Shown: in pieces, positions 1-7,067 of the stretch
How the letters are laid out: every line of letters starts with the position of its first letter
Position numbering within the stretch: position 1 is the stretch's first letter
Position numbers and translations under genes: made by a program
The notes under the pieces: generated by a model
Database searches by the model: none
What the model was told of the DNA's origin: nothing
Seen by the model: the letters and a program-made list of their open reading frames with translations, nothing else
Origin: CAZQYC01 sp043746555
GTDB lineage: Bacteria; Pseudomonadota; Gammaproteobacteria; Steroidobacterales; Steroidobacteraceae
Assembly (NCBI GenBank): GCA_043746555.1
Contig: JAYTQU010000112.1
Span: forward strand, 1 to 17,623
Reading direction: 5' to 3'
DNA: 17,623 nucleotides

Positions 1-764
1 GCAAGGACTATTTCACGATCTACGATTTCGTCAAAGCGCATCATCACTTCAGCGACCCCGAATGGGATGTGGAGCCGATTGACAACTCGTCGACTCCGAC
101 CAAAGAGACAGAAGAGACCGCGGCGAAATCCGATAGCGTGAATGAAGAACGAAAGGACGACGAGCAATACAAGGCCAAGAAGGTTCGAATCAAACTTCGC
201 GACGGGAAGGAACGCACGATCCAGCACATGACGGCAACCACGTATTGGAGTGCAGATGGAAAACCGATGTCGACAGCGCAGTTTCTCGAAAATCTGTTTG
301 GCGCTCTGCCGGAATTCTTTAAAGACGAAGACGAGCTGCGTTGTATCTGGAGCACGCCGGATACACGCAAGGCTTTCCTCGATGGCCTGGCCGAGAAGGG
401 ATTTGGCAAGGACATGCTGATCGATATGCAAAAGATCATCGATGCGGAGAAAAGCGATTTGTACGACGTATTGGCGTATGTCGCCTTTGCTTTGCAGCCG
501 GTGACGCGCCAGGAGAGGGCATCGAATGCAAAGCAATCGATTCGCTCACGCTTCAGCAGCAATCAAGAGACGTTTCTTGACTTCGTGCTGTCGCAATACG
601 TGAAGGAAGGCGTCGAGGAGCCTGATCAAGAGAAGCTTTCGCCGTTGCTAAAACTGAAGTACAACAACGCCATCGCGGATGCCGCCGCTGACCTCGGCAG
701 TCCGGAACAAATTCGCAATCTGTTCGTCGGTTTCCAGAAATTCCTTTACGACTACCACGCTTGA
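1..764 (+). CDS. hsdR: Type I restriction enzyme R subunit (HsdR), C-terminal part; 5' end outside window
   Basis: The reading frame is open from base 3 and gives 253 residues ending in a TGA at 762-764. The visible start KDYFTIYDFVKAHHHF followed by a DPEW motif is characteristic of the region after the helicase domains of HsdR proteins. The rest matches the EcoEI-type C-terminal domain: a basic segment (KVRIKLRDGKERTIQ), an FLENLFGALPEFF helix and a terminal FLYDYHA. This part helps dock the motor/nuclease subunit onto the HsdM-HsdS methyltransferase. The nuclease and DEAD-like helicase domains must lie left of the window. A GTG at 69 could be taken as a start but is only an internal Val, because the family homology continues upstream of it. 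No hsdM or hsdS is visible here, so they would have to be upstream. Family assignment comes from motif recall and is quite secure; subtype is not. Confidence 0.88.
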   Translation, partial: KDYFTIYDFVKAHHHFSDPEWDVEPIDNSSTPTKETEETAAKSDSVNEERKDDEQYKAKKVRIKLRDGKERTIQHMTATTYWSADGKPMSTAQFLENLFGALPEFFKDEDELRCIWSTPDTRKAFLDGLAEKGFGKDMLIDMQKIIDAEKSDLYDVLAYVAFALQPVTRQERASNAKQSIRSRFSSNQETFLDFVLSQYVKEGVEEPDQEKLSPLLKLKYNNAIADAAADLGSPEQIRNLFVGFQKFLYDYHA

Positions 765-779
765 ACGCACTACGAACTC

Positions 780-1229
780 ATGTCCACCCAACGCCCCGAC
801 CCTGCCCGCTTAAAGTCCGACGCCTATCGGTTTCATCTTGAGATGCCGACGCGCTTTGGCGATCTCGATATTCGCGGACACATCAATAATGTGTCGATCG
901 TGCAGTACACCGAAGATGCACGTGTGGCGTTTCAAATGGAAACTGTCGGACGCGAGATTTATATCGCCAATTCGTCGGTGCGCGTCGTTGTCGCGCAGAT
1001 GACGTTGCATTTTGTCAGCGAAGGATTCTTTCCCGACCCCATCGATGCCGGTGTCGGCATCGCGCACATCGGCAACACGTCGTATCTCTTAACTTGCGGT
1101 CTATTTCAAAACGGTAAGTGCATCGCCGTGCAGGATACGTCGATGGTGTACATGGGGCCGAATGGATCGATGCCATTGACGGAGGAGATTCGAGCGCGAA
1201 TGGAGAAATACAAGTTCGTGAGATCGTGA
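780..1229 (+). CDS. Acyl-CoA thioesterase family protein (4HBT hot-dog fold)
   Basis: The protein has 149 residues, the usual size of a single hot-dog thioesterase. The motif RFGDLDIRGHINN (residues 25-37) corresponds to the R(Y/F)xDxDxxGHVNN signature of YbgC/4HBT enzymes, with an Asp (D28 or D30) as the probable catalytic acid and His34-Asn36-Asn37 at the active-site turn. A typical later strand, VVVAQMTLHFVSEGFFPDPID, follows. Such enzymes hydrolyse acyl-CoA thioesters in the cytoplasm; the chain length cannot be read from sequence. The ATG lies 15 nt after the hsdR stop without a strong Shine-Dalgarno, so it may be read through from hsdR. Functional linkage to restriction is unlikely. Confidence 0.82.
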   Translation: MSTQRPDPARLKSDAYRFHLEMPTRFGDLDIRGHINNVSIVQYTEDARVAFQMETVGREIYIANSSVRVVVAQMTLHFVSEGFFPDPIDAGVGIAHIGNTSYLLTCGLFQNGKCIAVQDTSMVYMGPNGSMPLTEEIRARMEKYKFVRS

Positions 1230-1242
1230 GGCGTGCGACGCC
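1230..1242. other. Short perfect hairpin just after the thioesterase stop
   Basis: GGCGT-GCG-ACGCC forms a 5-bp GC-rich stem with a 3-nt loop directly after the TGA at 1227-1229. There is no following T-run, so it is not a standard intrinsic terminator. It could be a 3' stability hairpin or chance. Confidence 0.3.
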
Positions 1243-1332
1243 AAACATGGGATCGGAATTGATCTCAAGATTGGAGTGGCTAGCCGTTCGCGGTCTCCAG
1301 TTGTCGATATTGTGTAAGGCGAGGCGACTTCG

Positions 1333-1764
1333 ATGAAAGACTCCAATGCATGGTTGGCATTTGCTCTCGGATCGGCGTTCTTCGCCGGGCTCACGGCGAT
1401 CCTCGGCAAGGTCGGCGTTGCGGACATCAATTCGAATCTTGCCACTCTGATTCGCACTGTCGTGATACTCGCGTTCGCCGCGGCATTGGTGGTCGTGCGC
1501 AACGAATGGATGGCCATTACGGCTGTATCGGCAAAAACATGGACGTTTCTCGTACTGTCCGGTTTGGCCACCGGAGCGTCTTGGCTCTGCTACTACCGAG
1601 CCTTGCAACTTGCACCCGCGTCGAAGGTTGCACCTATCGACAAGTTAAGCGTCGTCATTGCCATCGCACTGGGGCTGCTCCTATTGAAGGAGCCCGTCAG
1701 CGCCAAGTTGATCGTTGGCGGATTGCTGATTGTGTCCGGAACCGTTTTGATCGCCACCATCTAG
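1333..1764 (+). CDS. EamA-family (DMT superfamily) membrane transporter, single domain
   Basis: The protein has 143 residues and is almost entirely hydrophobic, with five predicted membrane segments near residues 6-28, 35-55, 68-90, 98-116 and 123-142. The segment WLCYYRALQLAPASKVAPIDKL (residues 81-102), followed by a helix and LLLKEPVSAKLIVGGLLIVSG, is the hallmark of an EamA half-repeat. Most EamA transporters carry two such repeats in about 290 residues. This one has a single repeat, as in the COG2510 type, and probably works as a dimer. The substrate is unknown; the superfamily exports small metabolites. ATG 1333 is preceded only by a weak purine stretch. The next gene starts 35 nt after its stop on the same strand, so co-transcription is plausible. 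Confidence 0.85.
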   Translation: MKDSNAWLAFALGSAFFAGLTAILGKVGVADINSNLATLIRTVVILAFAAALVVVRNEWMAITAVSAKTWTFLVLSGLATGASWLCYYRALQLAPASKVAPIDKLSVVIAIALGLLLLKEPVSAKLIVGGLLIVSGTVLIATI

Positions 1765-1799
1765 CCTTCTTACTTGACCCACGAGGCCAACGTCAAATA

Positions 1800-3989
1800 G
1801 TGCGAAACATTTGGCTGCTATCGTATTTCCACAAATCGATAGCGCGACATCGACCGCGCACGGTCGCGGTAATTGCCGCTGTATCTCTCGTCGCGTCTGT
1901 ATCTATCGTGCACGCGATTTCCTCCGGAACGGTAACGCTCGCCAGCATCGAGGGCGATGGCTGGAGTGCCACCGGTATTTCCTTGATGGTGGATTTGCAA
2001 CAAGAACCGATCAAGGCGAACGCGCACATCGATCGCTTGCAAATCGTCGCGTTGGGTACGCAAGGCGATCGCCTGCTGCGCGACTTAAACGTGGAGTGTG
2101 GTCGGGTGGAGATCAAAGGAGTGTTAGTCGCTTGCAACCACGCGCGCATTCTCGGAACAATCCCCAGCATCGGCAAACAACTGTTGAGCGGTAACATAAC
2201 ATTTAATCGCCAAACGCATGCACTCGCGTTCAACCTCTTGGGTCTCAAGCTTGCTAAAGGCACTGGGCAACTGACCGGCGATTGGCGTGACGAATCATGG
2301 TCCGCGCGTTTGCAACTTCACGACGGCAATATCGCGAATTTGCACACGCTGCTTAAAAGTTGGGTGCCGAGTGTCTCGACGATCAGCGCTGCGGGTCATC
2401 TAGATGTCGATGTAAGTTTGCAAGGTCGCGGCGGCAATCTGAACGGTGTCGAGTGGAACCTGAAGGTTCGACAACTAACCGCCGGAAATAGCGAAGGCTC
2501 GATTGCGAGCGACGGCCTCGACCTCGACTCGCACGGTTCCGCTATTAAGATACCGAATCCGCAAACGAAAACGGATGCAACGAGCGCGTGGCGTTTCACC
2601 GTCTCGGTAAATTCGGCAAACGGTCAAGCCTATGCGGAACCGATCTTTCTCAATTTTAAGCCGAATCCGATAGCGATCTCGGCGGAAGGAGAGTGGCTCG
2701 ATGGCGGAAGAATTGCGTTGCGCCAGTTTTCCGTTGAGCACGACAAGGTGCTTTCCGCATCGGGCAATGGCACGGTCGTCTATGGCGACGCTTTGCAATT
2801 GGATCGATTACATGTCGATATTCGTAACGCCCAACTTCCCGGCGCGTATGCGTCGTATGTGCAGCCGTTCCTTCTCAACAGCGCAATGGGATCGCTTACC
2901 ACTCTCGGCTCGGTCAGTGGCAGTGTCGACGTGGCGGCGAATGCGCCGACTATGCTTTCACTAGAAATCCACGATACCTCCGCCACCGATACCAAGCATC
3001 GCTGGTCGGTCGGCGAACTCAGCGGTGCGATCCGTTGGCGCAAGGATCGGAATGGCGCGACTCCGCAGACTTCCGCGTTGCAGTGGCAAAGCGCGCAATT
3101 GCTAGGCATCGACATCGGCGCGGCGAAGGTGCATTTCGTCACCACCGATCGCGACTTCGCAATCGTTGCAGCCGCGCAAATCCCAGTGTTGGACGGCAGT
3201 ATCGAACTGGCCGAATTGCAAGTCGAGCGCACGGGGCTTGAGGACATGACATTGCAGATGGATGCGACACTGCGTCCCATCAGCGTGGAACGTTTGTGCG
3301 CGGCTTTCGGCTGGCCGTTGTTCGGCGGCCGCATCGGCGGACGACTCGCAAACCTTCAACTTCACAACGGCGTGATGACGCTTGGTACCGTTCTGAAAGC
3401 TGAAGTATTCGACGGCCGCGTGAGCATCGCCGACTTGCGGTTGGAACAACCGTTCGGCAATTGGCCGCGTTTTTCCGCCGACATCGCGATAGATAACGTC
3501 GATTTAGCGCCGGTCACTTCGGCGTTTTCGTTCGGCCTCATTACCGGACGTCTATCGGGCACGATCGATAATTTACGTTTGTTCAATTGGTCGCCGGTTT
3601 CGTTCGACGCGAGTCTCTATACGCCAAAGAACGATCGCAGCCGACATCGCATTAGTCAACGCGCCGTGAAAAACATCGGCAACATGGGCGGATCGGGCAG
3701 CGGCGTGGCGGCGGCTTTGTCGAGCGGCTTCCTAAGATTCTTCGAGAATTTCAACTACGAACGTCTCGGCATCCGCTGTAAACTCGAAAACGACATCTGC
3801 GCGATGAACGGCGTCGAACCCGCCAAAACCGGTTACTATTTAGTGAAGGGCCGCGGCATTCCGCGCATTGACGTCATCGGAAACGCCAGTCGCGTCGATT
3901 GGCCGAGATTGGTCAAACAACTGCAAGCAGCCACGCAATCGTCGGGTCCACAAACTGGGCAGCCACAAACAGAACCGCAAAAGAAGTAG
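1800..3989 (+). CDS. ydbH: YdbH-like AsmA-family intermembrane lipid transport protein
   Basis: The protein has 729 residues from a GTG start. This start keeps the N-terminal membrane anchor (residues about 19-40, TVAVIAAVSLVASVSIVHA). The frame is open further upstream, but only as an overlap with the EamA gene, and the next Met lies beyond the anchor. The body is a long run of short amphipathic beta strands, as in bridge-like AsmA proteins. The C-terminal region, with RLGIRCKLENDICAMNG, GYYLVKGRGIPRIDVIG and RVDWPRLVKQL, matches the end of the YdbH/DctA-YdbH domain family. In Escherichia coli YdbH (879 aa, so longer) acts with YnbE in phospholipid transfer to the outer membrane, alongside TamB and YhdP. 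The YdbL-like gene 217 nt downstream supports the assignment. The Gln/Pro-rich tail is probably disordered. Confidence 0.82.
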   Translation: MRNIWLLSYFHKSIARHRPRTVAVIAAVSLVASVSIVHAISSGTVTLASIEGDGWSATGISLMVDLQQEPIKANAHIDRLQIVALGTQGDRLLRDLNVECGRVEIKGVLVACNHARILGTIPSIGKQLLSGNITFNRQTHALAFNLLGLKLAKGTGQLTGDWRDESWSARLQLHDGNIANLHTLLKSWVPSVSTISAAGHLDVDVSLQGRGGNLNGVEWNLKVRQLTAGNSEGSIASDGLDLDSHGSAIKIPNPQTKTDATSAWRFTVSVNSANGQAYAEPIFLNFKPNPIAISAEGEWLDGGRIALRQFSVEHDKVLSASGNGTVVYGDALQLDRLHVDIRNAQLPGAYASYVQPFLLNSAMGSLTTLGSVSGSVDVAANAPTMLSLEIHDTSATDTKHRWSVGELSGAIRWRKDRNGATPQTSALQWQSAQLLGIDIGAAKVHFVTTDRDFAIVAAAQIPVLDGSIELAELQVERTGLEDMTLQMDATLRPISVERLCAAFGWPLFGGRIGGRLANLQLHNGVMTLGTVLKAEVFDGRVSIADLRLEQPFGNWPRFSADIAIDNVDLAPVTSAFSFGLITGRLSGTIDNLRLFNWSPVSFDASLYTPKNDRSRHRISQRAVKNIGNMGGSGSGVAAALSSGFLRFFENFNYERLGIRCKLENDICAMNGVEPAKTGYYLVKGRGIPRIDVIGNASRVDWPRLVKQLQAATQSSGPQTGQPQTEPQKK

Positions 3990-4206
3990 GTATTCGCTGA
4001 TCAAGTGCCATTCGAAACGAAAGCGACTCTGCACGCCTTGTCCACCGCGCGCCATATTTCGGTAAAGTCCGCAGAAGTAGCTTAATCGGTGCTTACGTAG
4101 GATTCAGATCCTGTTCATTCACGGTTTGCATACTGGCTAAATGTTGAAATAATGGTTCGAGTGTTACGTCTTTAAATCGGACTCGATGGAATATTGGAGT
4201 TGCATC
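3990..4206 (+). other. 217-nt gap between ydbH-like and ydbL-like genes, no ynbE seen
   Basis: No small lipoprotein reading frame resembling YnbE was found in this spacer, although ynbE lies between ydbH and ydbL in Escherichia coli. A TTGAAA at 4144-4149 could be a -35 element for the downstream gene, but no convincing -10 sits at the right distance. A good GGAG ribosome binding site is at 4196-4199. Confidence 0.4.
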
Positions 4207-4830
4207 ATGAAAGCTCGCACTGCACTCAAGATCGGCGGCGTACTGTGGTTGGTCTCCGCCTGCGTCACGATCAACGTGTACTTCCCCGCTGCCGCTGCGG
4301 AGCAAGCCGCCGATAAGATCATTGAAGGTGTGTGGGGTGGAAATCCGGCCGATAAACCGGCTGAAAAAACCAACACGAAGCCTTCGCCGCAGTCGTCGCT
4401 GTTAGATACGTCAACCCGGCCGCTACTTTTTGCCGCTTCGAGCATGCTCAATTTCTTGGTGGGTTCGGCGCAGGCTGCGGAACCCGATCTCAACATCGCC
4501 ACGCCGGCCATCAAGCAACTCACGCAGTCGATGGAATCGCGCCATGCGGATCTTAAGCAGTATTACGATTCCGGTGCGATTGGTTTAACTGCCAACGGTT
4601 TGATCGATGTGCGCGATCTGAATCTCGTGCCGCTACCGCAACGCACGCAGGCGCGCAAATTGGTTGTCGACGAAAATACCGATCGCAGCAATTTGTATCG
4701 AGAAATTGCGAGCGCCAACGGTCATCCGGAATGGGAAGCCGATATTCGCAGCACCTTTGCACAACGCTGGATTCAACGCGCCGCACCGGGCTGGTATTAC
4801 CAAGAAGCGAGCGGCTGGAAGCAGAAGTGA
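4207..4830 (+). CDS. YdbL-family (DUF1318) lipoprotein with YnbE-like N-terminus
   Basis: The start is ATG 4207, chosen because GGAG at 4196-4199 sits 7 nt upstream and a lipoprotein signal peptide follows. Residues 1-19 end in the lipobox VSAC, with Cys19 as lipidation site. Cys19 is followed by a beta-strand-like CVTINVYFP and then an Ala-rich helix. Residues about 72-91 (RPLLFAASSMLNFLVGSAQA) resemble a second, internal signal peptide with an AQA cleavage-like end. Residues about 95-207 form the DUF1318 domain, with PLPQRTQARKLVVDENTDR, IASANGHPEWEADI and a closing APGWYYQEASGWKQK. In Escherichia coli YnbE is a lipoprotein that completes the YdbH beta-bridge at the outer membrane, and YdbL is a periplasmic modulator. 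Here both roles seem joined in one 207-aa chain. The fusion interpretation is inference. Confidence 0.8.
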   Translation: MKARTALKIGGVLWLVSACVTINVYFPAAAAEQAADKIIEGVWGGNPADKPAEKTNTKPSPQSSLLDTSTRPLLFAASSMLNFLVGSAQAAEPDLNIATPAIKQLTQSMESRHADLKQYYDSGAIGLTANGLIDVRDLNLVPLPQRTQARKLVVDENTDRSNLYREIASANGHPEWEADIRSTFAQRWIQRAAPGWYYQEASGWKQK

Positions 4831-4835
4831 CGATT

Positions 4836-4899
4836 GAGTGATGAGTGATGAGTGATGAGAAAGAGGATACCTTCTTGCTCATCACCCTTCACCCATCAC
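4836..4899. repeat. Heptamer-repeat hairpin (GAGTGAT array) between convergent genes
   Basis: The left arm is GAGTGAT repeated three times plus GAG (4836-4859). The right arm (4878-4899) reads CTCATCA-CCCTTCA-CCCATCA-C, the same 7-nt unit inverted with a few changes. By eye 19 of 22 positions can pair, with an 18-nt loop. The right arm contains the TCA that is the stop codon of the minus-strand nitronate monooxygenase gene (4896-4898). It lies between two convergent genes, so it may serve as a transcript end or stability hairpin for both. There is no T-run typical of an intrinsic terminator. Confidence 0.75.
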
Positions 4900-5867
4900 A
4901 TGGCTTTCGCCACGGCGTTCTGCAGGTGTTCCCGGCATTCTCTCACCATGCGATCGATCAATTCCTTGCAAGTGGGAATGTCGTTGATCAAGCCGACGAT
5001 TTGACCGGCAGTAATCACGCCGCCGTCGCGATCGCCGCCTTCCAAAGCTTTGCGACCGCGCCCGCCCGCGACCAAATGCTTGATATCCTCGAACACGGCG
5101 CCTTCGGGACGATTCTCGATTTTCACCACTTCTTCCGACACGGCGTTCTTGAGCACGCGCGCGGTGTTGTGAAGTTTGCGGAACATGAGTCGCGTATCGC
5201 GCTCGGTCGCATCCACCAAAGCTTGTTTAATATTGGGATGAATCGGCGCTTCTTGGGTCGCACAGAAACGCGTTCCCATATTGATGCCTTCCGCGCCCAA
5301 AGCGAGCGCTGCCGCCATACCGCGTCCGTCGCCGATGCCACCGGAAGCAACGATCGGAATTTTTAGCTTCGCCACGGCCGCCGGAATCAACACCAACCCA
5401 CCGATATCGTCTTCGCCGGGATGACCGGCGCATTCGAAGCCGTCGATGGACACCACGTCCACGCCATTGCGTTCCGCCGATAGCGCATGTCGAACCGCAA
5501 CGCATTTATGAACGATGACGACGCCCGCCTTCTTCGCCTTTGCAATAAATTCTTTAGGATTGTTGCCGGCGGTTTCCAAAATCTTAATACCGCTTGCCAA
5601 AATCACGTCCAAGTATTTTTCGTACGGCGGCGGATTGATGGAGGGCAACAGCGTGAGATTCACGCCGAAGGGTTTGTCGGTCATGGTGCGACAACGCGCG
5701 ATTTCGTCGCCTAGCGCTTCGGGCGTCGGCTGCGTGAGCGCAGTGAGAATGCCTAATCCGCCCGCATTCGACACAGCGGACGCGAGTTCGGCGTAGCCGA
5801 CCCACTGCATGCCACCTTGAATAATGGGATATTGAATGCCGAGTAATTCGGTAACGCGAGTTTTCAT
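4896..5867 (-). CDS. Nitronate monooxygenase / FMN-dependent 2-nitropropane dioxygenase family
   Basis: The protein has 323 residues, a normal length for the family. It begins TELLGIQYPIIQGGMQWVG, the classical start of NMO TIM barrels. Other landmarks are GGLGILTAL (36-44), FGVNLTLLP (67-75), the HKCVAVRHA strand (120-128), GFECAGHPG (143-151) with His149 at the catalytic-base position, and the FMN-phosphate segment VASGGIGDGRGMAAALALGA (173-192). A C-terminal GGDRDGGVITAGQIVGLI closes the barrel. These enzymes oxidise alkyl nitronates such as propionate-3-nitronate using FMN and O2; some relatives are enoyl-reductase-like instead. ATG 5867 has no clear Shine-Dalgarno. It lies downstream of the secreted-protein gene on the same strand, separated by a 175-nt gap holding a repeat hairpin, so co-transcription is uncertain. 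Confidence 0.88.
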   Translation of the reverse strand: MKTRVTELLGIQYPIIQGGMQWVGYAELASAVSNAGGLGILTALTQPTPEALGDEIARCRTMTDKPFGVNLTLLPSINPPPYEKYLDVILASGIKILETAGNNPKEFIAKAKKAGVVIVHKCVAVRHALSAERNGVDVVSIDGFECAGHPGEDDIGGLVLIPAAVAKLKIPIVASGGIGDGRGMAAALALGAEGINMGTRFCATQEAPIHPNIKQALVDATERDTRLMFRKLHNTARVLKNAVSEEVVKIENRPEGAVFEDIKHLVAGGRGRKALEGGDRDGGVITAGQIVGLINDIPTCKELIDRMVRECREHLQNAVAKAM

Positions 5868-5936
5868 AGTCGTAGTTCTATCGCTGATGTTCGTTGTTGA
5901 TGTCGTTAAAGTCGGTAGCCGTGTCGCATCTGCGAG

Positions 5937-6052
5937 CCAGTAGTTAGTAGTTAGTCGTCAGTGGCTAGCCAGAAATGGATCATCCGAACTACGCGCGGAT
6001 CTTTTAGTCTTCTCCGGCTAACTCCTAACACCTAATCGCTAACTACTTCTTG
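5937..6052. repeat. Heptamer-repeat hairpin A (TTAGNNN ... CTAANNN)
   Basis: The left arm has units of exactly 7 nt: CCAGTAG, TTAGTAG, TTAGTCG, TCAGTGG, CTAGCCA (5937-5971), then GAAA. The right arm has CTAACTC, CTAACAC, CTAATCG, CTAACTA (6018-6045). The arms are inverted copies and would fold into a long, slightly imperfect stem around a roughly 40-nt loop. The right arm runs into the end of the minus-strand gene and supplies its TAG stop (CTA at 6043-6045). The element fills most of the gap between two minus-strand genes and may mark the 3' end of the upstream one. Confidence 0.75.
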
Positions 6053-6960
6053 GTGCTTTCCCACCCGCTCTTCGCTCCATGCGGCAAGTTGTGCATGGTG
6101 GCTTGAATGCGTGCGATATTGCCGCCTTCGATCTTGAATACTTCAGTGAGCAACAACATGCGTGGTTTTCGCAAAGTCGTTTGCAGTTGCGCTTCCGAGC
6201 CGCTGGCCTGCTGCGGCAACGCATCGCCGCCCGGAATGTCGAACACAATCGTACAGACCACCACGCCGATATTTTCATCGACGATAAAACAACGGCGATT
6301 TTTCACGGCCTTGATGTAATTAATCGCATCGGCGCTCTTGGCGCAGTTGCCCGAGGTCGGCGTGCGAAAGGTAGTCTTCGTTCCATTCTCGTAACGATCG
6401 CAATCGGGCGTCGCGGGAATATTCTTGCCGCTATTTTTTTCGATGCCGTCGAAATAGGCATTCGCAATTTCGATCATGCGTGCGCGCGGCACGCGAGTTT
6501 CGGCCGGCGCGACCGCCGCGAACAAGGGATCGGCTTCCTTGAGCAACTCGGGCGTGAACAATGGATGACTGCCCTTACGCGCGACAATCGATTCAATCTC
6601 GCTCACCTTGCCGTTAATCACTCGTAAACGTGCGGCGACAATGGCCGGTTCGCCCGATTCGTCTACCACTGCAATCGCCAGTGCATTTCCGGTGCCGGCA
6701 TCGGCGAAAAATTCGCGATACGTGCCGACGCTGCTCGCATCTTTCCACAAGCCTTCACTCAACTTTAGTTGCTGACCGTTCTCTGTGAACTTGATGTTCT
6801 TAGCCAGCGGCAATTCACGCGCGTTGTGCTTGACCAAAGCAACCAGATAGCGATCGGTCATTGCACGCAAGCAATGTGCGTCGCAGCTTTTTGCGTTTGC
6901 TGTTTGCGCGAAAATTCCGCACACGAGCAATGCCCACCAAATTATGCGTCGTATGTTCAT
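6043..6960 (-). CDS. Secreted protein of unknown function, NTF2/SnoaL-like candidate
   Basis: The protein has 305 residues with a clear Sec signal peptide (RRIIWWALLVCGIFA, then TANA just before Lys24). The mature part starts SCDAHCLRAMTDRYLVALVKHNARELPLA, followed by KFTENGQQLKLSEGLWKDASSVGTYREFFAD. That resembles proteins with SnoaL/NTF2-like cone folds (DUF8021-type, from memory), in which a helix is followed by 'FTENG'-like strands. A second, similar segment (IEIANAYFDGIEKNSGKNIPATPDCDRYENGT) suggests a tandem pair of such domains. Cysteines at the mature N-terminus and centre could form disulfides in the periplasm. The reaction, if any, is unknown. ATG 6960 is backed by an AAGGGGG Shine-Dalgarno (about 6966-6972). 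It is divergent from the alcohol dehydrogenase gene across 107 nt. Confidence 0.7.
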   Translation of the reverse strand: MNIRRIIWWALLVCGIFAQTANAKSCDAHCLRAMTDRYLVALVKHNARELPLAKNIKFTENGQQLKLSEGLWKDASSVGTYREFFADAGTGNALAIAVVDESGEPAIVAARLRVINGKVSEIESIVARKGSHPLFTPELLKEADPLFAAVAPAETRVPRARMIEIANAYFDGIEKNSGKNIPATPDCDRYENGTKTTFRTPTSGNCAKSADAINYIKAVKNRRCFIVDENIGVVVCTIVFDIPGGDALPQQASGSEAQLQTTLRKPRMLLLTEVFKIEGGNIARIQATMHNLPHGAKSGWESTKK

Positions 6961-6997
6961 CGTCAGCCCCCTTCAACCCTCGATGTGTAAATCCCGA

Positions 6998-7026
6998 TTG
7001 CCCTCAAGCGCCGCGCCCAGTAAAGT
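6998..7026 (+). promoter_or_regulatory. Candidate sigma-70 promoter for the alcohol dehydrogenase gene
   Basis: TTGCCC (6998-7003) and TAAAGT (7021-7026) are separated by 17 nt in the divergent gap, about 40 nt upstream of the start codon. Both boxes are only partial matches to consensus. Confidence 0.25.
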
Positions 7027-7055
7027 GCTGCCGCAGTTGCGACCTGTCTTTATCC

Positions 7056-7060
7056 GGAGA
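7056..7060 (+). promoter_or_regulatory. Ribosome binding site that decides the dehydrogenase start
   Basis: GGAGA lies 7 nt before GTG 7068 but 13 nt before ATG 7074, so the GTG is better spaced. The two choices differ by only two residues. Confidence 0.5.
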
Positions 7061-7067
7061 AACTCCC

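Noticed and set aside
69..71. GTG as the start of a 231-aa gene
   Set aside because: HsdR-type homology continues upstream to the window edge, so this is an internal codon.
1015..1608. Long minus-strand frames opposite the thioesterase and EamA genes
   Set aside because: Composition is Arg/Cys/His-rich with no domain, and the plus-strand genes have clear family motifs.
1350..1799. Upstream extension of the YdbH frame
   Set aside because: It is an out-of-frame reading of the EamA gene; the membrane anchor of YdbH starts only after GTG 1800.
6861..7067. Upstream extension of the alcohol dehydrogenase frame
   Set aside because: It overlaps the divergent secreted-protein gene, is Cys/Arg-rich without family likeness, and a ribosome site precedes GTG 7068.
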